This document shows, in pieces, positions 1-6,490 of a stretch of DNA of 7,160 nucleotides (its first letter is position 1; the number at the start of each line of letters is the position of its first letter). A model generated the notes under the pieces. That model saw only the letters and a list, made by a program, of their open reading frames with translations. It was not told the origin of the DNA and made no database searches. Source of the DNA: Chitinophaga pinensis (GTDB lineage: Bacteria > Bacteroidota > Bacteroidia > Chitinophagales > Chitinophagaceae); NCBI GenBank assembly GCA_945866165.1, contig CAMBGO010000119.1:1-7160 (forward strand), given 5' to 3'. The position numbers were made by a program, and so were the translations under genes.

Positions 1-543
1 GGCAGGAAATTCTTCCCAGCTGCACATGGAAAGAGTGCATATATGGTTGTTGACTTGGGAATTGCGCTTGGCAAAACTGGTAAAATCATGCTTTCCGATC
101 AGCATAGCGGCTGATTTTGCAAGCAAGATTGGGTCCATTTTATATGGCATATACCATGACCTGTCGGCTGAAAAAGGGTCTTTGACATTATGTATATTAT
201 AACCATACCTTCTTCCAATGGCATCAAATCTGCAATGTGCATTTTCAGGAACTGCCCACAAACCAGTTAAAACAATATCATTCGATAGCATGGCATTAAG
301 ATTGTAAAGCATATCTAAATGAAGAATCTCATCATAATCAAAGTGAAAACAATTCATCAAAGCATGCACGCCTGCATCAGTTCTGGAAGACCCAGTCAAT
401 TCAACTGGCCTACGCAAAAAGATACCCAATACTTTCTCAATTTCCCCTTGGATGGTTGGTGCATTTTCCTGCACCTGGAAGCCAGCATAGTTCGTTCCCC
501 TGTATTTTACAGTAAGAAAATACCTTTTCATTGTTTTGTTCAT
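1..543 (-). CDS. truA: tRNA pseudouridine(38-40) synthase TruA, N-terminal part (cut by left edge)
   Basis: The first 181 codons of a TruA-type pseudouridine synthase can be read; the gene runs off the left edge. TruA converts uridines 38-40 of the tRNA anticodon arm to pseudouridine in the cytoplasm. The signature SSRTDAGVHA lies at residues 52-61, with the catalytic aspartate at D56. The RRYGYNI segment near residue 113 carries the conserved active-site tyrosine, and GKHDFTSF follows, another family hallmark. The family is usually about 245-270 residues, so roughly a quarter to a third is missing. I chose the ATG at 543 because a stop lies in frame at 565-567. A second ATG at 531 would give MKRYFLTVKYRG, closer to the usual TruA N-terminus, so the true start could be either. 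No Shine-Dalgarno is seen, only an A-rich stretch before the ATG. It is divergent from the M1 peptidase gene and functionally unrelated to it. Confidence 0.95.
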   Translation of the reverse strand, partial: MNKTMKRYFLTVKYRGTNYAGFQVQENAPTIQGEIEKVLGIFLRRPVELTGSSRTDAGVHALMNCFHFDYDEILHLDMLYNLNAMLSNDIVLTGLWAVPENAHCRFDAIGRRYGYNIHNVKDPFSADRSWYMPYKMDPILLAKSAAMLIGKHDFTSFAKRNSQVNNHICTLSMCSWEEFPA

Positions 544-607
544 TTTTATAATATCAGCGCCGTATCACTGGATTCAGTGGCAGATTTAATCACTTTGTCA
601 CCACCAA

Positions 608-615
608 CAAAACTA
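608..615 (-). promoter_or_regulatory. Candidate Bacteroidota -7 box for truA
   Basis: On the minus strand this reads TAGTTTTG, an exact match to the Bacteroidota -7 consensus TAnnTTTG. It lies about 64 bases upstream of the ATG at 543. No clear TTTG -33 element is seen at the usual distance, so the call rests on the -7 box and its position. Confidence 0.3.
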
Positions 616-682
616 ATGAAAGAAAATCACGCGTACATTTACCGTCCATCAACATTTCAGATATAGTTTTTTTGCTCCTCCC

Positions 683-690
683 TAAATTTG
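683..690 (+). promoter_or_regulatory. Candidate Bacteroidota -7 box for the M1 peptidase gene
   Basis: TAAATTTG matches the Bacteroidota -7 consensus TAnnTTTG exactly and ends 19 bases before the ATG at 710, which implies a short leader. A -33 element is not obvious: TTTC at 655-658 is spaced 24 bases away, a little too far. Confidence 0.35.
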
Positions 691-709
691 TCAAATAAAT
701 ACCATTCTA

Positions 710-3184
710 ATGAAACAGATCTCCTTTATTCTATTATCAATTAGTATCATGTCATCTATTTTTTCTCAGGAAAAAACAATGAATGATACAACTTGGAAGA
801 AACAACCGCGATTAACCCCAACAAGAATTAATGATTTAGTACACACCAAGCTTGATGTTAAGCCTGATTTCAGTAATTCAAGCCTTAATGGCAAGGCATG
901 GATAACCTTAGTACCTCATTTTAATTCAACCGATCTTTTGACCTTGGATGCAAAGGGAATGGAAATCAATACTATTGCATTGGTTCAACAGAATAATTCC
1001 CTAAAAACCCTTTCATATACATACGACAGAAAACAACTTTTCATAAAGCTTCCGAAATCATACAACAGGGGCGAAAAGTACACTATCTATATTCAGTACA
1101 TTTCCAGGCCTGATGAATATGAAAAAGAAATCGGCGGCGATCCCATGCTTGGTGTAAAAGGAATGTTTTTCATCAACCCAAAAGGAGAGAACAAAAAGAA
1201 GCCAACACAAATCTGGACACAGGGCGAAACTGAATCAAATTCAGTGTGGTTTCCCACTATCGATCAGACACAGCAAAAAACCACTCAGGAAACTTATATA
1301 ACAATTCCAGCAAAATATGTTTCATTGAGCAATGGAAAATTAGTCAGCCAAAAATCAAATGCCGACAGCACCAGAACTGACTATTGGAAAATGGAACTAC
1401 CCCACTCACCTTATCTTTTCTTTATTGGTGTGGGTGATTATGCCGTTGTAAAAGAATCGTGGAAAGGAAAAGAGGTTAGCTACTATGTTGAAAAAGAATA
1501 TGAATCAGTAGCCAAAAAAATATTTGGCAACACCCCTGAAATGATGACTTTCTTTTCAAAAATTACTGGCGTTGAATACCCATGGGTTAAATACAGTCAA
1601 ATAACTGGACGTGATTATGTTTCAGGAGCGATGGAAAACACAACAGCGACCCTTCATCAGGAGTCCGCACAGCAAGATGCCCGCGAACTAACAGATGCCA
1701 ATCGGTGGGAAGGAACTATTGCACACGAATTATTTCACCAATGGTTTGGTGACTATGTAACGGCTGAAAGCTGGAGTAATCTCACCTTGAACGAATCGTT
1801 TGCAGATTATAGTCAAACGCTTTGGGAGGAATATAAATATGGAAAAGATGCCGGCGATTTTGAAAATTTCAATGGAATGAGAGCTTATCTGTTGGGCGAC
1901 AACTCAAAAAAAGACCTCGTAAGGTTTTATTATGCCGACAGAGAGGACATGTTTGATGCTGTGAGTTATGCAAAAGGTGGTAGAATTCTTCACATGCTTC
2001 GTAATGTTGTAGGCGACAGTGCATTCTTTAAAGGATTGAACCTCTATCTCACAACAAATAAATTTAAACCAGCTGAAGCACACCATCTGCGTTTGGCCTT
2101 GGAAGAAGTAAGCGGAATGGACCTCAGTTGGTTTTTCAATCAATGGTACTTTGGAAATGGTCATCCAAAGCTTGATATACAATACAAATACAACGACACC
2201 ATAAAAGAAGCAATGGTTATTGTAAAGCAAACTCAGAATAACGGAAAGCTATTTAGGCTGCCGACAACTATTGACGTTTATGAAGGAACTAATAAAAAGA
2301 GAAATTCAGTAATCATTGAAAATCTTGTTGACACTTTCCGTTTTACTTATACGAATAAACCCGACCTAATCAATTTTGATGGCGACAAAATTTTACTCTG
2401 TGAAAAAAAGGAAAACAAAAGTCTAGAAAATTACATTCACCAATTTTACTTCGCAAAGAATTATATGGATCGAAGGGAAGCAGTAGAGTTTTGTGGAAGA
2501 AAAATGGATGACCCTAAGGCACTTGCATTACTAAAAGATGCACTAAAAGATCCATTCGATAAAATCAGGGGGCTGGCGCTCAGTAAAATCGACACAAAAA
2601 AAGATCGGATCAAAAAAGAATTTGAAAGCACGTTGGCCGAAATGGTAAAAACAGAAAAAAACAGGCCTGTAAAAGCAACTATCATTACGCTACTTGGTAA
2701 TACTGAAAACGAAGAATACAAATCCCTCTATGTAACAAACACAACAGATTCATCATATACTGTTGCTGGTGCATCATTGGAAGCATTGAGTAAGATAGAT
2801 TCTGTATTAGCACTAGAGCAGGCCATCAAACTTTCAAAGTTTCCTGCAAAGGGAGAACTTGACAATGCTATCAATACAATTCTTGTTGCATCAGGCAAGG
2901 AAGAGGTATTTGATAAATTAGCAGAGCGCTTTTCTGAGTTGGGATTGTCAAATGAAAAATTTAACCTGATGCAACAAATTGCAGAGATGACTGGTGGTAT
3001 GAAAAGCAATGATAGAATCAAAAAATCAATTGATTTGATTGTAGGTCTAAGAGATGAGATTCCTGCAAACATGAAGGATCAAATTGCACCATATATCAAT
3101 AACATGATTTTGCAAAGTATTGCAACTAAGTTGAAGTCGGCAGGAAATGAAGAAATGGTAAAATATTTGGAAAGTAAAAAATAA
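710..3184 (+). CDS. Exported M1 family zinc aminopeptidase with C-terminal HEAT-like region
   Basis: An 824-residue gluzincin metallopeptidase expected to remove N-terminal residues from peptides outside the cytoplasm. Residues 1-19 form a signal peptide (MKQISFILLSISIMSSIFS, then Q20); no lipobox cysteine is present. The exopeptidase motif GAMEN is at 306-310, the zinc motif HELFH at 339-343, and the third zinc ligand E362 in NESFADY gives the correct HEXXH-X18-E spacing. Y420 in SYAKGG fits the transition-state tyrosine. All catalytic residues are present, so the enzyme should be active. From about residue 585 to the end the protein is lysine-rich and alpha-helical, resembling HEAT-type repeats in place of a typical M1 C-terminal domain. 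No type IX secretion C-terminal domain is seen, so a periplasmic location is likelier than the cell surface. The gene stands alone, divergent from truA and convergent with the next gene. Family assignment is secure; substrate preference is unknown. Confidence 0.95.
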   Translation: MKQISFILLSISIMSSIFSQEKTMNDTTWKKQPRLTPTRINDLVHTKLDVKPDFSNSSLNGKAWITLVPHFNSTDLLTLDAKGMEINTIALVQQNNSLKTLSYTYDRKQLFIKLPKSYNRGEKYTIYIQYISRPDEYEKEIGGDPMLGVKGMFFINPKGENKKKPTQIWTQGETESNSVWFPTIDQTQQKTTQETYITIPAKYVSLSNGKLVSQKSNADSTRTDYWKMELPHSPYLFFIGVGDYAVVKESWKGKEVSYYVEKEYESVAKKIFGNTPEMMTFFSKITGVEYPWVKYSQITGRDYVSGAMENTTATLHQESAQQDARELTDANRWEGTIAHELFHQWFGDYVTAESWSNLTLNESFADYSQTLWEEYKYGKDAGDFENFNGMRAYLLGDNSKKDLVRFYYADREDMFDAVSYAKGGRILHMLRNVVGDSAFFKGLNLYLTTNKFKPAEAHHLRLALEEVSGMDLSWFFNQWYFGNGHPKLDIQYKYNDTIKEAMVIVKQTQNNGKLFRLPTTIDVYEGTNKKRNSVIIENLVDTFRFTYTNKPDLINFDGDKILLCEKKENKSLENYIHQFYFAKNYMDRREAVEFCGRKMDDPKALALLKDALKDPFDKIRGLALSKIDTKKDRIKKEFESTLAEMVKTEKNRPVKATIITLLGNTENEEYKSLYVTNTTDSSYTVAGASLEALSKIDSVLALEQAIKLSKFPAKGELDNAINTILVASGKEEVFDKLAERFSELGLSNEKFNLMQQIAEMTGGMKSNDRIKKSIDLIVGLRDEIPANMKDQIAPYINNMILQSIATKLKSAGNEEMVKYLESKK

Positions 3185-3190
3185 CAGACA

Positions 3191-3224
3191 AAGGGCATGA
3201 AGAATTGAACCACTTTATGCCCTT
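3191..3224. terminator. Hairpin between convergent genes, probable bidirectional terminator
   Basis: Arms 3191-3202 (AAGGGCATGAAG) and 3213-3224 (CTTTATGCCCTT) pair over 12 bases with one G-U wobble and a 10-base loop. The hairpin begins 6 bases after the M1 stop codon. On the plus strand it is followed by ACTTTTAAAA, a weak T-run. On the minus strand it is followed by TGTCTG and then TTATTTTTTAC. It lies 30 bases past the stop of the minus-strand propeller gene, so it can serve both converging transcripts. Confidence 0.7.
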
Positions 3225-3254
3225 ACTTTTAAAATAAACACCTTACAGATTATT

Positions 3255-4103
3255 TCAATTCAATTTGTAAGCAGTCACATAGTTCTTCCAGAAGGCTGGC
3301 ACGAAAACAATTTTGTTTTTTTTATCAAAACCAATATCAGCTGCGTTAATGGAATCTTTACTTGTATCAATCAATAATTTTTTTTCGCCATTGAGCTTAA
3401 TCTGCCAAATCATCCCAGACCAACAAGAAACTAAAAATGTTTCATCATCAACTTGTTCAACACCATCTGGATTGCCATCCAATCCCTTTGCGATGAGGAT
3501 CTTTTCCTTGTCCTTACCAAGCTTATAGAATCCATCCCCATCAACAAAATATAGTGTTTTATCTACAAAACAAATACCATTGGGTTCTTCGAGACCATCA
3601 AGATATATGCTTAGATCAAGTTTTGCAGACCCAATCATGTGAATTTTTTTTGTCTTTGAATCTGATACATAAATATTTCCGCGTTTATCAATCGCCACAT
3701 CATTTAAACCCTTGGCATCTTGGATATAAATTTTTTTTACAACAGCTGCTCTAGTGGTTTCAATAAATACCAGAGAATCTACATCTGCAACCAGTAATAT
3801 AGTTTGAAATAAGGCCATTCCTTTGGGAGCATGCAAACCATTAATCCATTGGGGATTTAATACCTTACCAGATAATGTTACAAGTGAAATTGATCCCTTA
3901 CGGTCTTTATCCCAAACACCTTTACCATCAATATTAGATACGAATAATCGCTCATTCTTTGCATCAAATAGCACTGACTCTGGAACCTTTAAAACAGTAT
4001 CTGTCGTCCACAATTTTTCAAGAGATTGTGAAAATGAATTGATACTTGTAAAAAAGCATGCAATTGAAAAAACGACTATTCTACTTGACTTTATTTTAAC
4101 CAT
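3255..4103 (-). CDS. Exported SMP-30/gluconolactonase-like six-bladed beta-propeller protein
   Basis: A 282-residue protein with an N-terminal signal peptide (basic KIKSSR, hydrophobic VVFSIACFF, ending S-F-S before Q), so it acts outside the cytoplasm. Six repeats of the form P-x-(G/S)-hydrophobic...(V/F)-(S/D/A)-D can be traced: PESVLFD, PKGMALF, LNDVAID, PNGICFV, PDGVEQV and INAADIGF. These suggest a six-bladed propeller of the SMP-30/LRE type. E42 (PES), N175 (PNG) and D213 (PDG) line up with the divalent-metal triad of SMP-30 lactonases, so lactonase activity is possible but unproven. The start was set at the ATG at 4103, which overlaps the upstream stop as ATGGTTAA. An ATG at 4115 would add four residues and a longer overlap. 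It is translationally coupled to the FAD oxidoreductase gene. The fold call is firm; the substrate is unknown. Confidence 0.8.
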   Translation of the reverse strand: MVKIKSSRIVVFSIACFFTSINSFSQSLEKLWTTDTVLKVPESVLFDAKNERLFVSNIDGKGVWDKDRKGSISLVTLSGKVLNPQWINGLHAPKGMALFQTILLVADVDSLVFIETTRAAVVKKIYIQDAKGLNDVAIDKRGNIYVSDSKTKKIHMIGSAKLDLSIYLDGLEEPNGICFVDKTLYFVDGDGFYKLGKDKEKILIAKGLDGNPDGVEQVDDETFLVSCWSGMIWQIKLNGEKKLLIDTSKDSINAADIGFDKKNKIVFVPAFWKNYVTAYKLN

Positions 4104-5343
4104 AACGTTCAACATTAAATGACTTTATATCCAGGCTTGTTTTTTTATTACCCACTATCTCTTCGACCAATTTGCCAGAAGCAGCGGCAAGAGAGAGTCC
4201 AAGCATGGCATGACCTCCTGATATTACCAGGTTATCGTATTTAGAATGTCTTCCAATATAAGGTAATCCATCTGGACTAAGGGGTCTTAAGCCATGCCAT
4301 ATATTTTCCTTTGAAGGGAATTCAACTTTTAATCCAGGGAAATAATTTTTTGAAGCCTTGAATATGGCTTGCACTCTTTTGATAAGCATAGGTGATTCGA
4401 TACCAGTAATTTCCATTGTACCACCCATCCTCAAGTCATTTCCCATTGGTGTCATTGCCACACGGTCATCTACAAGAATGGAAGGATACTGAAGGTTCTT
4501 CTCCATGTTATTGAATGTCATACTATATCCTTTTCCGGCTTGCAAAAGCAAATTGATGCCAAGGTCTTTACCAATGATTGGCAGCCATGATCCTGTTGCA
4601 AGAACGACTTCATCTCCTTCAAAATCACCATGATCAGTAAGGACTTTTTTTACTAGCCTGCCATTGGTTTCAAAACCAGTAATAGTTGTATTAAGTTGAA
4701 ATTTCACTCCATTTTTTTCAAGGTGCTCAAACATTGTTTTCATCAAATCACCTGGATGAAGATGGGCATCCATTGGGTATAGAATTCCACCACGAACATT
4801 GACTTCCACATTTGGTTCCATCGACTGCACTTCCTGTGCAGTTAAAATTTTTGTTTCAATGTTGAGTGATGCTGCTTCATGAGCAAGTTCGATTTCATGT
4901 TTTTCTGTAACTGCACTTTTATACAACATCAGGCACCCTTTTTCCTCCATTCGGAAATGATTACCCAATTCGTTTCGGATTTCAGAAGTTAGTGTTCTAC
5001 TCAATTGGAGTATCTCATGTAATGGTGGGATATTTCTCTCCATTGTTGATCTGCCGGAGCTTCGCCAAAAACTCATACCCCACTTGATGAGATCCATATT
5101 TATTCTCGGCTTAATATAAAAGGGAGAACTTGAACTAAGCATCCATTTTAGTCCCATTGCAATAATGCCAGGTGAAGCCAAGGGAATAAAATGACTTGGG
5201 CAGAGATACCCTGCATTTCCGAAAGACGTTCCATGGGTTAAATCGCCTTTATCAATTAGGACCACTTCATGACCGGCCTTATTCAAATAATATGCAGTAC
5301 ACAAACCTATAACACCACCGCCTGCTACAATCACTTTACTCAT
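4096..5343 (-). CDS. DadA-type FAD-dependent D-amino-acid dehydrogenase (possible D-hydroxyproline dehydrogenase)
   Basis: A 415-residue flavoprotein of the DAO/DadA family, which oxidises amino acids (typically D-forms) to imino acids. The FAD dinucleotide fold opens the protein: IVAGGGVIG at residues 5-13 with the ribose-binding acidic residue D31 in VVLIDKGD. FGNAG (41-45) and the following SHFIPLASPG segment are typical of DadA-like enzymes. The C-terminal FAD/substrate segment WHGLRPLSPDGLPYIG starts at W349, followed by VISGGHAMLGLSLAAASG. The length is normal for the family and there is no signal peptide, so it is cytoplasmic or membrane-associated on the inner face. In Bacteroidota, proteins of this type often sit in hydroxyproline catabolic loci, but no epimerase, deaminase or semialdehyde dehydrogenase is visible here, so the substrate is open. 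The ATG at 5343 has an A-rich context. The stop overlaps the start of the propeller gene by 8 bases. Confidence 0.85.
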   Translation of the reverse strand: MSKVIVAGGGVIGLCTAYYLNKAGHEVVLIDKGDLTHGTSFGNAGYLCPSHFIPLASPGIIAMGLKWMLSSSSPFYIKPRINMDLIKWGMSFWRSSGRSTMERNIPPLHEILQLSRTLTSEIRNELGNHFRMEEKGCLMLYKSAVTEKHEIELAHEAASLNIETKILTAQEVQSMEPNVEVNVRGGILYPMDAHLHPGDLMKTMFEHLEKNGVKFQLNTTITGFETNGRLVKKVLTDHGDFEGDEVVLATGSWLPIIGKDLGINLLLQAGKGYSMTFNNMEKNLQYPSILVDDRVAMTPMGNDLRMGGTMEITGIESPMLIKRVQAIFKASKNYFPGLKVEFPSKENIWHGLRPLSPDGLPYIGRHSKYDNLVISGGHAMLGLSLAAASGKLVEEIVGNKKTSLDIKSFNVERYG

Positions 5344-5355
5344 TCAATTTTTTTT

Positions 5356-5363
5356 CAAAGTTA
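5356..5363 (-). promoter_or_regulatory. Candidate Bacteroidota -7 box for the FAD oxidoreductase gene
   Basis: The minus strand reads TAACTTTG, an exact TAnnTTTG match, in the 43-base gap after the GH-A hydrolase stop and 12 bases before the ATG at 5343. No TTTG -33 element is seen at the usual spacing. If real, the oxidoreductase and propeller genes could be transcribed apart from the glycosidases, with a very short leader. Confidence 0.3.
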
Positions 5364-5386
5364 AAGGAAGAAAATAGCTTTTGCGA

Positions 5387-6439
5387 TCATTTGGCAGAAG
5401 TCAATTTCTTTATAATATCCACTTCCTCTTTTTTATATGGCTCTCCATTTTTTTTAAACACATCGTGAAACCAAATTGGAGGTTCGGATCCATCGGGAAT
5501 TGGCTTCCCCCATTGATAAATTGTATTGCTTTTACCAGCCACCAATCCCCAATTGATTGCACCTACTTTATATTTCTTGAAAATGGGAAGACAAGTTTGA
5601 AACGTACTATTTCTTGTCCTAGCCATATATTCTGAACAAATAAGTGGTCTACCCAGTTTCATTTTTTCAATAATTTCCTTTTCAAGATTTTCAGGCTCGT
5701 TATAATTATGGAAAGTGATAACATCCGAATTTGCGATTACAAAATCATTGAATATTTTATTATCAAACCAAGTTGCAGATGTAAGGGGCTGTGATGGTCT
5801 AACAAACCATGCCCATTCAAAAGCGCGACTTAGCAATTCCATTGAAGTCAAACCATATCCACTGTTACCTGGCTCATTGTATAAATCCCACATCAATATC
5901 CGCTTATCATCTTTAAAGTTTGAAAGAACATCTTTTACATAAGCTTCGAGGTATTGCCATTTAAGTGGGTTGTCGTGCACAGATATAACTGGACTCCTCA
6001 CCCATCCACTGTTGTGAATACCTGGCTTTGGATCCGGTTGTTTACCTGGGGCTGCTGATGGATTCCAGCAGTCATCAAACAAGGTGAAAAGAATTAAAAT
6101 TTTATGTTTTGATGCAATGCCCAACAGCTGGTTCATCCTTTTTTTGAAACCAGCAGGATCTTGTTGCCATGCCAGGTCGTGTAAATAAACACGCATGGTA
6201 TTCATGCCAATTGCAGCAGCCCAGCCAAATTCTCGTGAAATAGTTTCAGGGTCAAAGGTTTCATCCTGCCACATTTCAAGTTGGTTGATTGCGTTGCTTG
6301 GAAGAAAATTTGAACCAACTAGCCAAGGTTTTGAAGCATACCATTCATTTGCTTGCTGAGCTGACCATATTCTTTTCTCTTGTGCATTTGAAAAGTAAAT
6401 AACACATAGTAATGCAATCAGCAATGTAATTTTTTTCAT
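5387..6439 (-). CDS. Exported clan GH-A (GH5-like) glycoside hydrolase
   Basis: A 350-residue TIM-barrel glycosidase, of the kind often labelled cellulase-family or 1,4-beta-xylanase. The signal peptide (KKITLLIALLCVIYFSNA, then Q) sends it to the periplasm or beyond. Clan GH-A hallmarks appear in order: the strand motif GMNTMRVYLHD, the acid/base glutamate E189 in WDLYNEPGN, FHNYNEP after the next strands, the nucleophile E270 in LICSEYMAR on strand 7, and a strand-8 tryptophan in GAINWGL. Both catalytic glutamates are present. The polypeptide is a single domain with no binding module. I chose the ATG at 6439 because the signal peptide begins there; an extension to 6472 would need a TTG start and adds a poor basic leader. 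It lies 51 bases downstream of the GH127-like gene on the same strand, which suggests joint transcription and a shared polysaccharide target. The linkage specificity cannot be read from the sequence. Confidence 0.85.
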   Translation of the reverse strand: MKKITLLIALLCVIYFSNAQEKRIWSAQQANEWYASKPWLVGSNFLPSNAINQLEMWQDETFDPETISREFGWAAAIGMNTMRVYLHDLAWQQDPAGFKKRMNQLLGIASKHKILILFTLFDDCWNPSAAPGKQPDPKPGIHNSGWVRSPVISVHDNPLKWQYLEAYVKDVLSNFKDDKRILMWDLYNEPGNSGYGLTSMELLSRAFEWAWFVRPSQPLTSATWFDNKIFNDFVIANSDVITFHNYNEPENLEKEIIEKMKLGRPLICSEYMARTRNSTFQTCLPIFKKYKVGAINWGLVAGKSNTIYQWGKPIPDGSEPPIWFHDVFKKNGEPYKKEEVDIIKKLTSAK

Positions 6440-6490
6440 CTTAATTTTTTTTGATCTGAAATGGTTAATCAATTTTGGTTTAATATAAAA

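Larger units (their letters stand above)
544..709. other. Divergent intergenic region between truA and the M1 peptidase gene
   Basis: This 166-base non-coding stretch must hold the promoters of both flanking genes. It contains one exact TAnnTTTG box on each strand, listed separately, and a short hairpin, CACTG-gatt-CAGTG (566-579), in the presumed truA leader. I see no RNA gene and no convincing small ORF. Confidence 0.6.

Noticed and set aside
319..666. Plus-strand open frame of 115 codons
   Set aside because: It lies mostly antisense to truA, whose conserved motifs are unmistakable; the translation has no family features.
1904..3072. Three minus-strand open frames inside the M1 gene
   Set aside because: They are antisense to the catalytic and C-terminal parts of a clear M1 peptidase; their hydrophobic, Ser-rich translations are typical antisense artefacts.
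3313..4122. Three plus-strand open frames opposite the propeller gene
   Set aside because: The minus strand shows regular propeller repeats and a signal peptide; the plus frames have no recognisable motif.
5381..5942. Two plus-strand open frames opposite the GH-A hydrolase gene
   Set aside because: They lie antisense to a conserved catalytic barrel and show no family features.
6440..6472. Longer N-terminus for the GH-A hydrolase
   Set aside because: It would need a TTG start and put 11 polar or basic residues before a complete signal peptide that begins at the ATG at 6439.
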